Below are positions 1 through 5,832 of a stretch of 28,195 nt of DNA, in pieces. Positions within the stretch are counted from its first letter, which is position 1; every line of letters starts with the position of its first letter. Origin of the DNA: CAYQTL01 sp964420405. Lineage in GTDB: Bacteria > Acidobacteriota > Thermoanaerobaculia > Thermoanaerobaculales > Sulfomarinibacteraceae. A program made the translations under genes and the position numbers. The notes below the pieces were generated by a model. It saw only the letters and a list, made by a program, of their open reading frames with translations, was not told the origin of the DNA and did no database searches. The DNA lies in contig CAYQTL010000069.1 of assembly GCA_964420405.1 (NCBI GenBank), positions 1-28,195 on the forward strand. The letters are read 5' to 3'.

Positions 1-171
1 ATGCCGCGGCGGGCACGGGTGTTCGTGGAAGGGGCGCTGTACCACGTGGACAACCGGTCCGCGCGTGGGGCGGAGCTGCTCCGGGACGGCGACGAGGCGG
101 AGCGGTTCGTGGAGATCCTGCGGAGGGTCCGGGACCGGGACGGCTGGCACTTCAGCCCTGCGGCGAAGTGA
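1..171 (+). pseudogene. N-terminal remnant of a REP-associated (Y1/IS200-like) tyrosine transposase, RAYT
   Basis: The reading frame opens with MPRRARVFVEGALYHV and continues with a DNRSARGAEL stretch and ERFVEILRRVRDRDGW. This matches the conserved start of RAYT / TnpA_REP single-strand transposases, which normally reads like 'PRRARVFVEGAxYHVYNR' and continues into the HUH metal-binding motif and a C-terminal catalytic tyrosine. Here it stops after only 56 residues, just past the RDGW position, before the HUH histidines and the tyrosine. It therefore cannot be an active transposase. The start codon lies at the window edge, so sequence further upstream cannot be judged. RAYTs mobilise or domesticate palindromic intergenic repeats, which makes the large palindrome at 16120-16291 a possible relic of the same system; that link is inference only. 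Confidence 0.75.
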
Positions 172-262
172 CGCGATGCGGCCACCCCCGCCCCGACCGA
201 CCTCATCCGCCGGGCTCGCTCAGGAGGACGAAATCGCCATACCGTCGGGCACCCCTTGGCTG

Positions 263-291
263 TTGACATGTTGGGAACATGGAATCATCAT
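263..291 (+). promoter_or_regulatory. Promoter and palindromic operator of the vapBC pair
   Basis: A perfect -35 TTGACA (263-268) is followed after 17 nt by CATCAT (286-291), four of six matches to the -10 consensus. Inside it lies the perfect inverted repeat CATGTT-GGG-AACATG (267-281), overlapping the -35 and spacer. That is where FitA/VapB-type antitoxin-toxin complexes usually bind to autorepress. The expected transcription start near 298 coincides with an ATG. Confidence 0.6.
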
Positions 292-297
292 TTCTGC

Positions 298-528
298 ATG
301 GGCACCATGATCCAGATCCGCAACGTCCCCGACGAGATCCACCGGCGCGCCAAGGCCCGTGCTGCCCTCGAAGGGCTCACCCTGTCGGAGCTTGCACTGC
401 GTGAGCTGACGAGGGCGCTCGAACGTCCACGGCGCGAGGAACTGCTCGCCCGGATCGCCGAGCTGCCTCCGGTAACGGTCGATCCAAGCCCGGCCGACGC
501 GGTCCGTGAGGAACGCGAGGCACGGTGA
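298..528 (+). CDS. vapB: FitA/VapB-type ribbon-helix-helix antitoxin
   Basis: This is a small antitoxin that neutralises the PIN ribonuclease encoded immediately downstream and probably autorepresses the operon. Its N-terminal MIQIRNVPDEIHRRAKARAA is a classic Arc/FitA ribbon-helix-helix: one DNA-contacting beta strand, then two helices including LTLSELALRELT. The C-terminal tail, ending in ELPPVT and AVREEREAR, is the toxin-binding extension usual for this family. Two ATG codons compete: 298 (MGTMIQ) and 307 (MIQIRN). There is no Shine-Dalgarno before either. The promoter predicts transcription starting at about 298, so leaderless translation from 298 is plausible; 307 fits family alignments slightly better. 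Its end overlaps the vapC start by four bases (GTGA). Confidence 0.85.
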   Translation: MGTMIQIRNVPDEIHRRAKARAALEGLTLSELALRELTRALERPRREELLARIAELPPVTVDPSPADAVREEREAR

Positions 529-917
529 TCGTCCTCGACGCCTCGGTGGTCATCGAGCTCGTGCTGGGCACCGAGGACGGGCGCGAGGTCGCACGCCGAA
601 TCTCGGATCCCGCGCTCACCCTCCACGTTCCCCACCTCCTCGACGTCGAGGTCGCCCAGGTCGTCCGCCGTTATGTGCTGGCCGGGCAGATCAGCGCCGA
701 ACGCGGCGCCTCCGCCGTGGAGGCCCTGACCGCGCTCGATCTTGAGCGCCACCCCCACGAGCCCCTGCTCCCCCGCATCTGGGCCCTCCGCGCCAACCTC
801 ACCGCCTACGACGCCGCCTACGTCGCCCTCGCCGAGATCCTCGACGCCCCGCTCCTGACCCGCGACCGGCGGCTCGCCGCAGCGCCCGGTCACGCTGCCG
901 AGGTGATCGTGTTCTGA
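525..917 (+). CDS. vapC: VapC-type PIN-domain toxin ribonuclease
   Basis: This is a Mg2+-dependent endoribonuclease of the PIN family, which typically inactivates tRNA or rRNA when freed from its antitoxin. The protein is 130 residues, normal length for VapC. The acidic active-site set is visible: D5 in IVLDASV, E42 in LLDVEVAQ, D96 in YDAAYVALAE and D114 in TRDRRL. The YDAAYVALAE block is diagnostic. Translation starts at GTG 525, overlapping the antitoxin stop codon, so the two are translationally coupled. The gene looks intact, unlike the PIN fragment found at 1369-1476 in the same island. A GC-rich stem-loop follows before the convergent relE gene. Confidence 0.93.
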   Translation: MIVLDASVVIELVLGTEDGREVARRISDPALTLHVPHLLDVEVAQVVRRYVLAGQISAERGASAVEALTALDLERHPHEPLLPRIWALRANLTAYDAAYVALAEILDAPLLTRDRRLAAAPGHAAEVIVF

Positions 918-940
918 TCCCCCGACCCCGACGATGCGGC

Positions 941-980
941 CTGGCACCCGCTCGGCGAGCTCGGAGACTCCGAGTGCCAG
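941..980. terminator. Nested stem-loop between convergent vapC and relE
   Basis: CTGGCAC (941-947) pairs with GTGCCAG (974-980), and inside it CTCGGA (960-965) pairs with TCCGAG (969-974, sharing one base with the outer arm). The element sits between the ends of two convergent genes. It has no U-tract, so intrinsic termination is inferred from position and structure only. Confidence 0.4.
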
Positions 981-999
981 GTCCGACGTTGTGGCGGTT

Positions 1000-1305
1000 T
1001 TAAAGCCGGAGCTCGCGCGGGAGAGGTTCGGCCTCCGGGCGAGAGACCTCTCGACGGTGGCCGACTCGGATGACGGAGACGAGAAGCTCGGCGCCGTCGA
1101 AGGTGTGGATGATCCTGTATGGACCCGCGCGCAGTCGCCCGAGCCCCTTCCACTCGGCATGGAGCTGGGTTCCCTGCAGTGGAGCGTCGCGGAGAGACTC
1201 GACCGCCGCGACGATCCGCTCGCGGTCGGGCCGAGGGAGCTTCGCGGCCTCCTTGAGAGCACGCCGCTCCCAGCGGATCCGGAGCTCAGTCGAGTCCGAG
1301 CTCAC
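1000..1305 (-). CDS. relE: RelE/ParE-family toxin
   Basis: This is a ribosome-dependent mRNA interferase or related RelE-fold toxin. The core from LRIRWERRALKEAAKLPR through RLRAGPYRIIHTFDG to VIRVGHRREV is the canonical RelE pattern, with a basic helix, the R-x-GPYRIIH strand and the terminal GHRR. From GTG 1305 it would be 101 residues. This GTG overlaps the stop of a leftover antitoxin tail at 1286-1369 by about 20 bases, the usual RelB-RelE arrangement. Unusually, the same frame is open up to ATG 1476. The product could therefore also be made as a 158-residue fusion carrying the first ~36 residues of a PIN toxin. The cognate antitoxin is truncated, so whether the toxin is expressed or silent is unclear. 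Confidence 0.8.
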   Translation of the reverse strand: MSSDSTELRIRWERRALKEAAKLPRPDRERIVAAVESLRDAPLQGTQLHAEWKGLGRLRAGPYRIIHTFDGAELLVSVIRVGHRREVSRPEAEPLPRELRL

Positions 1306-1369
1306 GTCGAGCCTCGTCGTGCTCGACCCGCTCCGCTCCCGGGTCCCGGAACCGGGCGAGGGCGATCTC
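1286..1369 (-). pseudogene. C-terminal fragment of a RelB/Phd-like antitoxin
   Basis: Read in a frame shifted relative to the surrounding open frame, this stretch encodes EIALARFRDPGAERVEHDEA followed by RRELGL-D and a TGA stop overlapping the RelE start. The 'RDP..ER..HDE...ELGL' ending is typical of RelB and Phd antitoxins coupled to RelE. Only about 27 residues remain and no start codon fits, so the N-terminal DNA-binding half has been lost. The break joins directly to the PIN fragment at the tryptophan codon at 1369-1371. Confidence 0.6.
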
Positions 1370-1476
1370 CAGAGGATCTGGATCCGTCCGTCGCGCCACG
1401 CTTTCGGCACGTTTCGCGGGGTTGCGCCGAAGAACACCCCTGACACCAGGACGTTGGTGTCGAGGACGACCTTCAC
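1369..1476 (-). pseudogene. N-terminal fragment of a PIN-domain toxin
   Basis: The frame starting at ATG 1476 reads MKVVLDTNVLVSGVFFGATP and then KAWRDGRIQILW. This is the standard first beta-alpha unit of a PIN nuclease (D6 is the first active-site aspartate). After about 36 residues the similarity stops abruptly and the frame runs through a proline-, serine- and arginine-rich stretch that is an out-of-frame antitoxin tail. The other PIN acidic residues are missing, so nuclease activity is not expected. The ATG overlaps the AbrB-type antitoxin stop (1473-1476), as in an intact AbrB-PIN pair. Because the frame stays open it runs on into RelE, to position 1000. Confidence 0.75.
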
Positions 1477-1691
1477 TTCTCGGATCGGACCGAGTCGATA
1501 GCTGCCTTGACGTCGTTGGAGCGAAGCCGCGCCTGCCGGGCCTTCTTGCGCGCCTGCTTCATGAGGCCGTCGATCTCCGCCATGGAGGGCGGCTGGACAG
1601 ACTTGAGGATGATGATGTCACCGTCGCCGACGACGACGAACTGCGAGCCGGCCTTCAGTCCGAGGGCGGTGCGAATCTCCTCCGGGATCAC
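1473..1691 (-). CDS. AbrB/MazE-type (SpoVT-AbrB fold) antitoxin, 5'-damaged
   Basis: The sequence SSKGQVVIPEEIRTALGLKA followed by GSQFVVVGDGDIIILKS is the swapped-hairpin DNA-binding core of AbrB-like antitoxins. The tail (QPPSMAEIDGLMKQARKKAR) is the toxin-wrapping part usually paired with PIN toxins. The family motif begins at about 1709, but no ATG, GTG or TTG exists in this frame upstream; a stop is reached first. The only available start is GTG 1691, which would drop the SSKGQV strand. Just upstream is a fragment of a different gene (DUF4160), so the original start appears to have been replaced by recombination. DNA binding from the GTG start is doubtful. Confidence 0.7.
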   Translation of the reverse strand: MIPEEIRTALGLKAGSQFVVVGDGDIIILKSVQPPSMAEIDGLMKQARKKARQARLRSNDVKAAIDSVRSEK

Positions 1692-1707
1692 GACCTGGCC
1701 TTTTGAC

Positions 1708-1821
1708 GAAGGTCGCCTGCTGCCCCTGGTGCTCCGCGTGGAAGTGCGGCACGTCGTGCTCTTTGGAGAACATCCGGATCACGATTCCGAAGACGACCGA
1801 GATGACCGGCTTCTTCCGATT
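1708..1821 (-). pseudogene. N-terminal fragment of a DUF4160 protein
   Basis: One frame reads KKPVISVVFGIVIRMFSKEH, then DVPHFHAEHQGQQATF. This is the conserved beginning of DUF4160 proteins (normally like 'MPTIS.F.GI.IRMF..EH.PPHFHAEYQG..A'). It lacks the usual initiator methionine and is preceded by an in-frame TAG (1822-1824). It breaks off after QQATF, where the other frame becomes the AbrB motif SSKGQVV. DUF4160 genes often sit next to DUF2442 genes and are suspected toxin-antitoxin-like elements. The fragment has no function I can infer. Confidence 0.65.
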
Positions 1822-1897
1822 CTACCTGACGGCGCGTGGCCGCCCTGGCGATCGGCGTAGGGTCGGGGTGCAGGGCTCGAGCTTGTGGAGATGGAGC

Positions 1898-1929
1898 GAT
1901 AGCTATAGACTATCCACATGAAAGCTATA
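1898..1929 (+). promoter_or_regulatory. Promoter/operator of the first mazEF pair
   Basis: The DNA just before the mazE ATG contains the palindrome ATAGCTAT (1899-1906), the inverted repeat GATAG-N7-CTATC (1898-1914) and a direct repeat of AGCTATA (1901-1907 and 1923-1929, the second inside the gene). TATAGA (1904-1909) is a reasonable -10, putting the transcription start within a few bases of ATG 1918. No clear -35 or Shine-Dalgarno is visible. Confidence 0.45.
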
Positions 1930-2151
1930 CAGATCACTGTGGACGAGGAGCTGTTGGAGGCCCTCGACGCCGACGAGGAGGTCCAGCGGCTGGGACGCTC
2001 GGCGGTGCTCCGCCGGGCTGCCGCCGAGTACCTGCGACATCGCGCCGCGGAGCGTGTCGCCGAGGCCTACCAACGCGCCTATGGCGAGACGCCCGGGCTC
2101 GGCGAAGAGTACGAGGGCTGGGAAGGTGAAGGCCGGTGGCCGGACGAGTAG
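1918..2151 (+). CDS. mazE: MazE-like ribbon-helix-helix antitoxin
   Basis: A 77-residue antitoxin. The opening MKAIQITVDEELLEALDADE is the beta strand and first helix of a ribbon-helix-helix fold; RLGRSAVLRRAAAEYLRHRA forms the second helix and linker. The acidic, aromatic tail (AEAYQRAYGETPGLGEEYEG) is the usual MazF-binding segment of RHH-type MazE antitoxins. It neutralises the MazF encoded in the overlapping downstream gene (16-base overlap at 2136-2151) and probably binds the repeats spanning its own start codon. Translation is likely leaderless or near-leaderless, judged from the -10 element only 8 bases upstream. Confidence 0.85.
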   Translation: MKAIQITVDEELLEALDADEEVQRLGRSAVLRRAAAEYLRHRAAERVAEAYQRAYGETPGLGEEYEGWEGEGRWPDE

Positions 2152-2465
2152 GGCGCGGCGAGATCTGGATGTACACCTTCCGCCGGCCGGACAAGGAACG
2201 ACCGGTCCTGGTGCTCACCCGCCAGCAGGTCATCGGTCTGTTGCGAACCGTGATGGTGGCGCCGGTGACCTCGACGGTTCGGGGCGCCCCCAGCGAGGTC
2301 GTCGTCGGAGTCGAGGAGGGCCTGAAGCACACCTCGGCGGTCAACCTGGATCACGTGCAGACGGTCGCGCAGGCGGACCTGCACCGGTTCGTGGGCCGAC
2401 TTCGACCCGAGCGGATGCAGGAGGTCTGCGCCGCCCTGGCGATCGCCGTCGGCTGCGCGGACTGA
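2136..2465 (+). CDS. mazF: MazF-family mRNA interferase toxin
   Basis: This is a sequence-specific endoribonuclease of the MazF/PemK fold. Diagnostic elements in order: RGEIWMYTF (first strand with the GE-W motif, residues 7-15), PDKERPVLVLTRQ (conserved RPVLVL), VAPVTSTVRG (V-P-T-S) and KHTSAVNLDHVQTV (the loop containing N-x-D-x-V-T/Q). At 109 residues it is full length. The start is GTG 2136, inside the mazE 3' end, consistent with translational coupling. The protein ends in CAALAIAVGCAD, a normal C-terminal helix. It belongs to the same operon as mazE and no other gene follows closely. Confidence 0.93.
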   Translation: MAGRVGRGEIWMYTFRRPDKERPVLVLTRQQVIGLLRTVMVAPVTSTVRGAPSEVVVGVEEGLKHTSAVNLDHVQTVAQADLHRFVGRLRPERMQEVCAALAIAVGCAD

Positions 2466-2561
2466 CGTGACCGCCGGGCCTCACACTCATTCCACAACGG
2501 GCGGTGCATGCGGTCCGCCAGAGCCAGCGCTCTCGCTACGACGCCGGGCGTGTCGGCAATG

Positions 2562-2604
2562 TTGACGTCTTGACGTCATGACGACTCGACGCTACAATCT
2601 CTCA
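2562..2604 (+). promoter_or_regulatory. Strong promoter and palindromic operator of relBE
   Basis: TTGACG (2570-2575) and TACAAT (2593-2598) are separated by 17 bases, an almost consensus sigma-70 promoter. TTGACGTC occurs twice in tandem (2562-2569 and 2570-2577) and the second copy lies in the perfect palindrome TGACGTCA (2571-2578), a likely RelB operator. Transcription should begin at about 2605, exactly at the relB ATG. Confidence 0.75.
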
Positions 2605-2835
2605 ATGGGTGACGCTCGCCGCGCAACGATCTACTTCGAGCCGGAGATCCATCGGGCCCTGAAGCTCAAGGCGGCCGCGACGGATCGGTCGGTGTCCGAC
2701 ATGGTCAACGAGGCCGTCCGGCTGGCGCTCGCCGAGGACGCCGAGGATCTCGCCGCGTTCGACGAGCGCGTCTCCGAACCGGATCTCGACTTCGACTCCT
2801 ACGTCCGCTCGCTAAAGCGCAGTGGCCGGCTATAG
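2605..2835 (+). CDS. relB: RHH (CopG-type) antitoxin of a RelBE-like pair
   Basis: A 76-residue ribbon-helix-helix antitoxin. RRATIYFEPEIHRALKLKAA is the beta strand and first helix, and RSVSDMVNEAVRLALAED the second helix with the conserved S-x-x-V-N-E-A-V pattern. The acidic C-terminal tail (FDERVSEPDLDFDSYVRSLK) matches the toxin-wrapping tails of this RelB subclass. An upstream in-frame ATG (2578) is rejected as the start because it lies between the -35 and -10 elements. Transcription is predicted to start at 2605, so the mRNA should be leaderless. The gene end overlaps the toxin start by 14 bases. Confidence 0.88.
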   Translation: MGDARRATIYFEPEIHRALKLKAAATDRSVSDMVNEAVRLALAEDAEDLAAFDERVSEPDLDFDSYVRSLKRSGRL

Positions 2836-3088
2836 CATCCGGATCAAGGCGTCGGCGGCGAAGGAGATCGAGGCGATCCAGCCGATGGGCGTGCGACGCC
2901 TCGTCGTGGACAGGATCCGCCAGCTCGCCGACGATCCCCGCCCTCGCGGATGCGAGAAGCTGGGAGGGCGGGCCGACCGCTACCGGGTTCGCCAGCGTGC
3001 GTACCGTATCGTCTACTCGGTCTCCGACGAGGTGCTGACGGTGTGGGTCGTGAAGGTCGGCCACAGGAGCGACGTGTACCGCCGGTGA
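2822..3088 (+). CDS. relE: RelE/ParE-family toxin
   Basis: This is an 88-residue RelE-fold toxin, full length for the family. Visible landmarks are YSIRIKASAAKEIEAIQP (first strand and helix), RIRQLADDPRPRGCEKLGG (the conserved 'LADDPRP.G.KKL'), YRVRQRAYRIVYSV (the basic catalytic strand) and VVKVGHRSDVYRR (the 'KVGHR..VYR' ending of RelE mRNA interferases). Start is GTG 2822, overlapping the antitoxin stop. It differs clearly from the RelE at 1000-1305, so the two are not a local duplication. Confidence 0.92.
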   Translation: MAGYSIRIKASAAKEIEAIQPMGVRRLVVDRIRQLADDPRPRGCEKLGGRADRYRVRQRAYRIVYSVSDEVLTVWVVKVGHRSDVYRR

Positions 3089-3255
3089 CGACGGCACCCT
3101 CCGTCAGGCAGGGTCACTCCATCGGGAGCAGCTCGGTCGCCACGTCGTCCGCGGCGATCACGCGGAGGCGACATGCCATCAGCTGGGAGGACATCGGCGT
3201 CATCGTAGGGTCGGCACTGATCGGCTCCGTTCTCGAGTGGGGCCGCTCCAAACAA

Positions 3256-3264
3256 TGGTAAGAT
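3256..3264 (+). promoter_or_regulatory. Candidate extended -10 promoter of the second mazEF pair
   Basis: TGG-TAAGAT (3256-3264) resembles an extended -10 (TGn-TATAAT with four of six matches). The spacing puts transcription near 3271, about 20 bases before the antitoxin ATG. A GAGGTG Shine-Dalgarno (3279-3284) lies between. No convincing -35 is present. The 195-base stretch from 3089 holds nothing else that I recognise. Confidence 0.3.
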
Positions 3265-3289
3265 TCTGTGGCAGATGTGAGGTGTGTCG

Positions 3290-3556
3290 ATGGACACCAA
3301 GAAGTTGAACCTACCGCTTCCGGAGGCCATGCATGCCGCGGTCTTCCGCGAGGCGAAACGCAGGCGCGTCCCGGCGACGCGTCTCGTGCGCAGCATTCTC
3401 AGCGACTGGCTGACTGCCCAGGCACAGGAGCGAGAGGCGGATGCGATCCGGCGGTTCGCCGCGACCCACGGGGGATCTGCCGCCGATCTCGACCCGGAGC
3501 TCGAGGCCGCCGGGCTGGAGCTGATCGACGCTGAGCCCGACGATGCGGCGGGGTGA
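3290..3556 (+). CDS. mazE: MazE-like antitoxin of the second mazEF pair
   Basis: An 88-residue putative antitoxin. MDTKKLNLPLPEAMHAAVFR and PATRLVRSILSDWLTAQA look like a ribbon-helix-helix strand and its two helices. The remainder is acidic (AADLDPELEAAGLELIDAEP), as expected for a toxin-binding tail. The start is placed at ATG 3290 because the GAGGTG sequence at 3279-3284 is correctly spaced for it; a GTG at 3284 would overlap that Shine-Dalgarno. It overlaps the downstream mazF by 14 bases. Family assignment rests mainly on context and general RHH pattern, so the exact subfamily is uncertain. Confidence 0.75.
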   Translation: MDTKKLNLPLPEAMHAAVFREAKRRRVPATRLVRSILSDWLTAQAQEREADAIRRFAATHGGSAADLDPELEAAGLELIDAEPDDAAG

Positions 3557-3890
3557 GGTCTGGTGGGCGCAGCTCGAGCCCCGATCGGGCTCGGAGCAGC
3601 GGGGGCGACGACCCGTCGTGGTGATATCGCACGACGCGTTCCTCGAGGTCGAGAGCTGGCTTTCGGTTGTGGTGGTCCCGCTGACGACCGCTGCGAGGCA
3701 GCAGCTGCGGGGACCCACGGTGGCGCCCGTGGCCGCTGAAGCGACCGGCCTGCCGCGAGACTCGTTCGCGCTCGGACACCAGATCACGACCCTCGACCGC
3801 CGCAAGCTCACCGAGAGGGCGGGCCGACTCGACCCGGTCTCCCTCCGCCGTGTCGAGAGCGCGATCATCGCAGCCTGTGGCATGAGCTGA
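3543..3890 (+). CDS. mazF: MazF-family mRNA interferase toxin (second copy)
   Basis: A 115-residue MazF/PemK endoribonuclease. MRRGEVWWAQLEP is the canonical first strand, RGRRPVVVISHDAFL the RPVVVIS strand, VVVVPLTT the conserved V-P-L-T-T, and LGHQITTLDRRKL the equivalent of the 'QITTIDKSRL' block. Its best resemblance is to chromosomal MazF pairs rather than to the MazF at 2136-2465, with which it shares only family motifs. It ends in the usual helix (RRVESAIIAACGMS). Convergent with the dipeptidase gene 53 bases away. Confidence 0.93.
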   Translation: MRRGEVWWAQLEPRSGSEQRGRRPVVVISHDAFLEVESWLSVVVVPLTTAARQQLRGPTVAPVAAEATGLPRDSFALGHQITTLDRRKLTERAGRLDPVSLRRVESAIIAACGMS

Positions 3891-3943
3891 ATCGAGAGCG
3901 CCGGTCTCTGGACCATCGCCCACGGGCGAGGCGCCGCCCTCAC

Positions 3944-5587
3944 TCAGTACGGCAGCACGGTCTCCGGCTCCTCGGACTGGCGCAGGCGGTACTTCTCGGG
4001 GTCGCGGCGGACGACCTCGCGCAGCCACCCCTCCGGGTAGCCCACCTCGGGCTCCTCGCCGTCGCGGTTGACGTAGCCGTCGTTGTAGGTGGTGAAGAGC
4101 CGGACCGCCAGCTCCCGCCACTCGGCGAGGACGTGCTCGGCGCGGCCGACGGAGTGGTTGGTGAGGATCTCGGCCGCCACGTCCGGGTTGCGCTCGAACA
4201 TGGCGAGGGCGCCGGCCTCGATGGTCGGCTGCATCGCCATGGACGTCTCCTCGAGCTCCCGCTGCAGGGCGAGGATCTCGGGCGCCATGTACGAGTACTT
4301 GAGGTTGGCGAAGTTGGCGACGAGGTTGAACACCCACCACGCCGAGTCCCACGTGAACCGGTCGAGGCCGCCCGCCGTGAAGCTCGGCGGCAGCCGGGTC
4401 ACCGCCATCGAGAGCGGGACGTAGCAGGTCATCGAGGTGTCGTCGACGCCGTACCACAGCAGGCCGCCGATCGGGTCCGGCAGCCACGCCCGCGACTGCG
4501 AGACGAACGAGAACCCGGTCTGCTGGGTCGAGATCGGGCGCTCCCAGGTGTAGGTCGCGCCGTCCACCTCCCAGGTCATCGGCCGCCACCGGTTCGGGGT
4601 CCCGAACGGGCCGGCGGCGAGGCCCTCGGTCATGTCGTACGGCGTGCCCTCGTAGTGGTCGCGCATCAGCGCCATCACGTCCGCGGCCGACAGCTTCTCG
4701 TCGGGCTCGATCCACAGCGGGTACGGCTCGGCGCCGGGCTCGCCGCGGTGGTAGGCGGGGTCGAGCTCCGCGTCCATCGACGGCGCCGCGCGGCGGAAGA
4801 TCGACCAGATCCGGGTCGCGGTGTAGCGGCGCGACTGGACGGTCGGCCGATCGTAGGCGGCGGTGAAGTCGAACGGCTTTCCGGCGGCCGGATCCCAGTA
4901 CCCCTGCTCGACGGCGAAGTCGACCACGTCCGGCGAGTAGCGGCAGGTGTCCGGGTCGTCGAGCGGGAACTGCCGGATCCGTAGCCCGTTGGCGTAGGCC
5001 GAGATGGTGCCGTCGGGCAGCTTCATGGCGACCCACACCGCGCCCGTCCGCCCCGGGCCCTTGCCGGTCATCTCCATCAGCCACACCTCCTCGGGGTCGG
5101 CGATGGCGAAGCTCTCGGCGGTGGAGCGGTAGCCGTGCTCGGCCACCAGCGAGGTCATGACGTCGATCGCCTCGCGGGCGGTGGTCGCCCGCTCGAGGGC
5201 GAGCTGCATCAGGTCCCAGTAGTGCAGCAGGCCGTCGGGGTCCTGCAGCTCCTCGCGGCCGGTGGTGGTGGTCTCGGCGATCGCGAGCTGGTGCTCGTTC
5301 ATCAGCCCCACGACCTTGTGGGTCCGAGCGACCTGGGGGATCTCGCCCCGCAGCTCGCCGCCCCACGACCGGATCTCGCGCACCGCGCCGGGCTCGTGGT
5401 CGGCGCCCTCGCGCATCCGCAGCTGGGCGTGGAACCGCCCGTCGCAGGCGTAGGTGATGATCGCCGAGCCGTCCTCCGACGCTCCCGGCGTCACCAGGAT
5501 GTTGGTGCAGGCCTCCGCCGGCGTGGGCGCCGGCACGACGAGGAACGAGACCGCGACGACGAGGACAGTACAGGCTCCGGACCGCAT
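3944..5587 (-). CDS. Exported C69-family (U34) dipeptidase
   Basis: An N-terminal-nucleophile dipeptidase of 547 residues. The first 26 residues are a signal peptide (hydrophobic TVLVVAVSFLVV, then PTPAEA) and the next residue is Cys27 in CTNILVTPGASEDGS, the family's nucleophile block. Signal cleavage after AEA would place Cys27 at the mature N-terminus, as the Ntn mechanism requires. Further family features include VGLMNEHQLAIAETT, SFAIADPEEVWLMEMTGKGP and DHYEGTPYDMTEGLAAGPFG. Family members cleave dipeptides, so this enzyme probably works in the periplasm or outside the cell in peptide scavenging. The gene stands alone between mazF and the divergent kinase gene. A start at 5587 is favoured by a GGAGG sequence just upstream on this strand. 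Confidence 0.9.
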   Translation of the reverse strand: MRSGACTVLVVAVSFLVVPAPTPAEACTNILVTPGASEDGSAIITYACDGRFHAQLRMREGADHEPGAVREIRSWGGELRGEIPQVARTHKVVGLMNEHQLAIAETTTTGREELQDPDGLLHYWDLMQLALERATTAREAIDVMTSLVAEHGYRSTAESFAIADPEEVWLMEMTGKGPGRTGAVWVAMKLPDGTISAYANGLRIRQFPLDDPDTCRYSPDVVDFAVEQGYWDPAAGKPFDFTAAYDRPTVQSRRYTATRIWSIFRRAAPSMDAELDPAYHRGEPGAEPYPLWIEPDEKLSAADVMALMRDHYEGTPYDMTEGLAAGPFGTPNRWRPMTWEVDGATYTWERPISTQQTGFSFVSQSRAWLPDPIGGLLWYGVDDTSMTCYVPLSMAVTRLPPSFTAGGLDRFTWDSAWWVFNLVANFANLKYSYMAPEILALQRELEETSMAMQPTIEAGALAMFERNPDVAAEILTNHSVGRAEHVLAEWRELAVRLFTTYNDGYVNRDGEEPEVGYPEGWLREVVRRDPEKYRLRQSEEPETVLPY

Positions 5588-5832
5588 CGACCCACCTCCT
5601 CGACCCGAGAATGTAGCACCGCCGCCACCGCGGTCGACCCCCGCGGCGGCGTTTCCGGGCCTGCCTGCGTGCGCGGACCGGCGAACGGCCGACCGAGGGC
5701 GTTGCGACCGCGCAGGTCCATCTGCGAGAATGAGACGACGCCGTCATTTCCTGACGACTTCGAGAGGGTGGTCGCGGTGCGGGCCGGACGGGCCGTGCAC
5801 CGCCGGCGTGATCGTCGCGGCGGGAGGGGCAG
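5588..5832. other. Divergent intergenic region, dipeptidase / kinase
   Basis: 245 bases separate two divergent genes. A small inverted repeat CGTCA-N5-TGACG (5742-5756) is present, and TTGCGA-N18-GAGAAT (5702-5731) could be a weak promoter for the kinase. GGGAGGGG at 5823-5829 is the kinase Shine-Dalgarno. I see no other gene or element. Confidence 0.3.

Noticed and set aside
2950..3261. Open frame between relE and the second mazEF
   Set aside because: Its first half is a shifted reading of relE and the rest has no family motif; I keep the gap as non-coding.
3916..3929. TCGCCC-AC-GGGCGA hairpin between mazF and the dipeptidase gene as terminator
   Set aside because: The loop would be only two bases and the stem is short; too weak to annotate.
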